From NCBI GenBank assembly GCA_028829895.1, contig CM054183.1, forward strand, positions 19,232,975-19,296,974: a stretch of 64,000 nucleotides of DNA. Reading direction: 5' to 3'. The translations under genes were made by a program, and so were the position numbers. Positions 61,761 to 64,000 of the stretch are shown piece after piece; within the stretch, counting starts at the first letter, position 1, and each line of letters begins with the position of its first letter. The notes beneath the pieces are model-generated. The model was not told where the DNA came from. It worked only from the letters and a program-made list of their open reading frames with translations, and did no database searches. The stretch comes from Sinotaia quadrata. Lineage: Eukaryota > Mollusca > Gastropoda > Architaenioglossa > Viviparidae.

Positions 61761-63327
61761 TGTTTACTAACGCGCGTCGAGTGTACGTATGTGTTATGCT
61801 CTTTTAAATGTCCATGTAATTCAGCCCTAACCAATCAAAGACACTCGAACTGAGGTTAGGTGAGGTCATTTGACTAATATATGTACACAGTGGTGTATGT
61901 TTTATTTAATTTCTGTTCATGTCTAATATAATTTTTATAACGGCTAGCGTATTTACCTGCACAAGTCTCGCGAGAAAAAATAATACGATCGAGATGTGTC
62001 AATGAAAGGCGGGTACAATGTGCCAGCTGGAAGAAAAAATTAAAAAATCAGAATTTATATCGTATCGGAATAGGATTCTCTGGGTCGTATCGTGACACGG
62101 ACTGTTTATCACATTTGGCCGAAATCAAAGAAAAAACTATTTCAAAGCGAATGTGAATACTTTTTTTTTTCTTCTTTCTTTTTTATTTTGGGGTGAATGG
62201 GTTTGCTTTCTTTATTAATCCGAGTAACGATACGATTTTTAGAAGTTTCCTTTATCTCTAATGTAAATGTTTCTTAATCTTTTCTTTAGGTTTTTAGTTA
62301 CGTACGCTGTTGCTTAGTTATTCGATACCAGACAAAGTAAATACAAATCTGACAACCGGGAAAATGGTGGAGAAAGATTAAATTAAACAAACAAACAAAA
62401 GGAATTATAAATATAAATCCCTTTAATTTCAAAACTCAAAGACGAAGCAAGCCTTACATTTTTACACACAGCAGAAACCTATGTATCCAGACTCAAAGCA
62501 GGCTGTCATTTTTTACACACACCAGAAACCTCTGTATCCAGACCCAAAGCAGGCTGTCATTTTTACACACACCAGAAACCTCTGTATCCAGACCCAAAGC
62601 AGGCTGTCATTTTTACACACACCAGAAACCTCTGTATCCAGACCCAAAGCAGGCTGTCATTATATGGAAATAATGGAGGGAGACAAGGAAAGTGGAGACG
62701 AAATTGAAATAGAACGACTATACATGTTAAATGCATTGCTACTACCGGAGACATTATGTGCTTACTATATTTACATAGTAAATGGAAAGTTTACCAAACT
62801 GACTGCAGTTTAAGTATTAAACATAATGTTTAAATTCAGACTTACACGATCCGTTGATCATGTTTGCTGTGTCACTTGTCCAGAAAGGCAAAGAGCTGTG
62901 AACAAATAAAATTTGTAAAACATATAACAAAACTATAATCAAATAAAATACATAAGTAAAAGCAACGCTAGCTAGAAATCCAGCACTTATCTTGCACAAT
63001 ATATGTGCATAATGGAAAGGTGTGGGTGGGTTAAGGATGGGTCGGGGCATTTTCCTTGTTTGTGTAAAATAGCATGAAGGAAATCAATAAATGTATTTCT
63101 CACAAGGAAATTGATAAATGTATTTTTCACAAGGGAAATCGATAAATGTATTTTTCTCACAAGAAAATCAATAAATGTATTTTTCATAAGGAAATCGATA
63201 AATGTATTTTTCTCACAAGAAAATCAATAAATGTATTTTTCTCACAAGAAAATCAATAAATGTATTTTTCATAAGGAAATCGATAAATGTATTTCTCTAA
63301 ATCTGCTCAATCGCCGTAAGCGCGGCA

Positions 63328-63404
<77 letters not shown>

Positions 63405-64000
63405 CCCCGCCCGTTAAAGCCGAACCAAATAAACCACTAATATACAAAATATTCTTGTAAACTAATAGACTATAATACTAAAGGGTTCAAGGACTAAAAG
63501 ACTAGTGGATAAGAATATAAAAGACTAAAAAAGTAAGAAACTAAAAACTATAAAACTAAATGACTAAAACACTAAAAAAAAAAAAAACCCAACTGAAAAG
63601 CTAGAAGACTGAAATCTGAAATCTAAAAGGTTAAAAGACTAAAAAACTGAAAAAAGAATTATAATATCTAAAAGGCTGAATGACTAAAAGACTAAGAGTC
63701 AAAAAGGTACAAAAGCCTAAATCATAAACAAACTGTCTAAAGACTAAAAAAGTAAAAATAAACTAAAAGCCTAAAAGGTTAAAAGATTTAAAAAATCACC
63801 TAAAAGACTGAAAGGCTAAAAGACTAAAAATCTAATCAAAAGGCCAATAGTTTAAAAGGCTTAATACCTAAAAGACCAATAGTCTTAAAGGCTCAAAATC
63901 TAAAAGACTAAGCCTAAAAGGCTAAAAAATTAAAAAGACAAAATACTGGGATACATGCAGAAAATGTGTGCTTGCCTGAAGCCGTTCCAAGATACAATCT
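55130..64000 (-). CDS. SCARB2-like: Gene B: tandem CD36-family LIMP-2-like paralogue, 5' part outside the window
   Basis: Nine exons on the same strand as gene A and about 5.8 kb from its start codon. They match gene A exons 5-13; seven internal exons have identical lengths (50, 70, 179, 119, 74, 55 and 159 nt) and the same phases. Blocks in order: EIVSWNGF, FWTSDTANMINGS, GTLYPPFIDTSRSYYFFSRD, GFCTPTDSCLPAGLLN, SYPHFLDGDPEVQNRVLGM, AKRLQVNVYLQN, FPVLWVNE, TM2 (QFGLIALGALILAVLLLLVV) and a tail with ERSPII. The tail resembles vertebrate LIMP-2 more than gene A's does. The first intron in the window uses a GC donor. A LINE relic lies in the intron 59154-60797. The N-terminal half (TM1 and about 250 residues) lies beyond 64000. 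Confidence 0.9.
55202..55812 (-). other. Gene B last intron
   Basis: GT-AG intron between the TM2 and tail exons. It contains CT-rich and (TTG)n tracts at 55483-55546; nothing else recognised. Confidence 0.65.
55813..55971 (-). CDS. SCARB2-like: Gene B exon homologous to A exon 12 (TM2)
   Basis: 53 codons, acceptor GATGTTGCAG, donor CAG|GTAAAC. It encodes SAMLDDKTASDF, then a hydrophobic TM2 and RHVKEYQ. Confidence 0.93.
55972..58176 (-). other. Gene B intron between the exons homologous to A exons 11 and 12
   Basis: Contains a (GT)n-like tract at 56052-56150, a degenerate 'aatgtcactgactta' repeat at 57040-57550, and two degraded copies of the upstream exon end at 58018-58125. Confidence 0.7.
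57040..57550. repeat. Degenerate short-period satellite ('gtcactgactta...cagtaat')
   Basis: About twenty irregular copies with a period of roughly 20-28 bp. Confidence 0.7.
58177..58231 (-). CDS. SCARB2-like: Gene B exon homologous to A exon 11
   Basis: A 55-nt exon, acceptor TTGCTAG, donor GTGAGT, encoding DTRNIRDYVIFPVLWVNE. Its 3' end and donor are copied twice, imperfectly, in the following intron (58018-58125). Confidence 0.9.
58232..59079 (-). other. Gene B intron with 57-bp minisatellite
   Basis: Array at 58395-58690. The rest includes CA-rich and CTTC-rich tracts (58755-58995). Confidence 0.75.
58395..58690. repeat. 57-bp minisatellite, about 5 copies
   Basis: The unit contains 'accatggagagtgaatatct', 'ctaccaatgtcatcaacagg' and 'ggtgcgttacgtgtatc'. 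It is open in several frames because the unit is 19 codons. Confidence 0.95.
59080..59153 (-). CDS. SCARB2-like: Gene B exon homologous to A exon 10
   Basis: A 74-nt exon, acceptor ATTGCAG, donor GTAATT, encoding ITGMVMSLAKRLQVNVYLQN and MSHI. Confidence 0.92.
59170..60325 (-). mobile_element. Non-LTR retrotransposon (LINE) relic with reverse transcriptase core
   Basis: On the - strand: RT motif A, IVILLDISKAFDTRWHETIL, near 60310-60250; motif B, NGTPLANALGPTLFNI, near 60130; the catalytic FADD box, ITQFADDSSLYYAHRNSS, near 60050-59990; then VIDENINFKDILTKINKTSY and LIYSIIDYGSTTYIA. In-frame stops and a 68-bp tandem triplication show it is dead. It lies in gene B's intron in the same orientation as the gene. 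Confidence 0.85.
59549..59752. repeat. 68-bp tandem triplication inside the LINE relic
   Basis: Copies start at 59549, 59617 and 59685, with 'tattagagttttgattgcca' at each start. Confidence 0.93.
60798..60916 (-). CDS. SCARB2-like: Gene B exon homologous to A exon 9
   Basis: A 119-nt exon, acceptor TTCTTTCAG, donor GTAAGA. It encodes EAPIVYSYPHFLDGDPEVQN and GMRPDREEHQCVLDIEP. Confidence 0.94.
61286..61464 (-). CDS. SCARB2-like: Gene B exon homologous to A exon 8 (Cys-rich)
   Basis: A 179-nt exon, acceptor TTTCTCAAG, donor GTAAAT. It encodes SVEIVYSNSYELKGIQLSRF, NVSVNPYNKGFCTPTDSC and LPAGLLNASVCRE. Confidence 0.94.
61685..61758. repeat. (CG/CA)n microsatellite in a gene B intron
   Basis: GCGC/GCAC steps grade into (CA)n. 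Confidence 0.95.
61957..62026 (-). CDS. SCARB2-like: Gene B exon homologous to A exon 7
   Basis: A 70-nt exon, acceptor TTCTTCCAG, donor GTAAAT, encoding GTLYPPFIDTSRSYYFFSRD and LC. Confidence 0.9.
62465..62662. repeat. 50-51-bp minisatellite, 4 copies
   Basis: The unit contains 'ccagacccaaagcaggctgt' and 'acacaccagaaacctctgta'. It lies in the gene B intron between 62026 and 62846. Confidence 0.95.
62846..62895 (-). CDS. SCARB2-like: Gene B exon homologous to A exon 6
   Basis: A 50-nt exon, acceptor TGTTCACAG, donor GTAAGT, encoding SLPFWTSDTANMINGS. It has the same Cys-to-Ala change as gene A. Confidence 0.9.
63075..63300. repeat. 27-33-bp minisatellite, about 8 copies
   Basis: The unit contains 'aaatcaataaatgtattttt' and 'ctcacaag'. 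Confidence 0.92.
63332..63402. repeat. (CA)n microsatellite
   Basis: Uninterrupted CA run. Confidence 0.97.
63465..63945. repeat. Degenerate 'ctaaaagact' satellite, period about 10-14 bp
   Basis: Dozens of imperfect copies of 'aaaagactaaaagg'. It ends about 30 bp before the gene B donor at 63975. Confidence 0.8.
63976..64000 (-). CDS. SCARB2-like: Gene B exon (5'-most in window, truncated by window edge)
   Basis: Visible codons read (E)IVSWNGF plus two bases, aligning with the end of gene A exon 5 (EIVSWNGN). The donor is TTCAG|GCAAGC, a GC rather than GT dinucleotide in an otherwise ideal context. The phase (2) matches gene A. Confidence 0.8.

Noticed and set aside
62481..62813. Open frame with repeated DPKQAVIF
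   Set aside because: 50-51-bp minisatellite plus intron sequence; frame shifts between copies.
1..64000. tRNA, rRNA or other structured RNA genes
   Set aside because: No intact tRNA with both promoter boxes and a foldable cloverleaf was found; only two degenerate SINE-like heads.

Overview
This is an intron-rich, AT-rich animal (metazoan) window. Coding is split into short exons with GT-AG introns. The intervening DNA is packed with minisatellites, (CA)n/(GT)n microsatellites and decayed transposons. The gene families (class A GPCR, CD36/LIMP-2 scavenger receptors) and the repeat style suggest an invertebrate. A mollusc or other lophotrochozoan is my best guess, but nothing in the sequence proves it.

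Layout. Positions 1-3842 hold arrays and unassigned DNA. From 3843 to 16317 on the + strand lie five exons of a rhodopsin-like GPCR running from TM1 to the stop codon; its N-terminal exon is not recognised. From 16318 to 26541 there is no resolved gene: this stretch holds minisatellites, a hAT element with a perfect 8-bp target duplication (18025-18745), a larger decayed hAT element (21533-23527) and an AT-rich stretch that is probably 3' UTR or flank of the next gene. From 49351 down to 26542 on the - strand is a complete 13-exon CD36-family gene (gene A, 525 codons) with two membrane segments and an acidic dileucine tail, which makes it LIMP-2/SCARB2-like. From 49352 to 55129 are minisatellites and a hAT transposase fragment. 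From 64000 down to 55130 on the - strand are the last nine exons of a tandem paralogue (gene B), whose 5' part lies beyond the right edge. Internal exons of A and B have identical lengths and phases. GPCR and gene A are convergent; A and B are head-to-tail.

LIMP-2 family proteins are lysosomal membrane glycoproteins with a large lumenal domain and a short cytosolic tail. Both genes here encode a short tail with a dileucine-type sorting signal, on a separate last exon found by phase and motif. The GPCR is an orphan and has no evident functional link to the two receptors.

The main unusual signal is not a new gene system but the repeats. More than thirty tandem arrays (units about 28-75 bp) occur in 64 kb, and several are seeded at functional boundaries: both receptor stop codons, two splice donors, and a hAT transposase fragment. 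I saw no convincing evidence of an undescribed multi-gene system.
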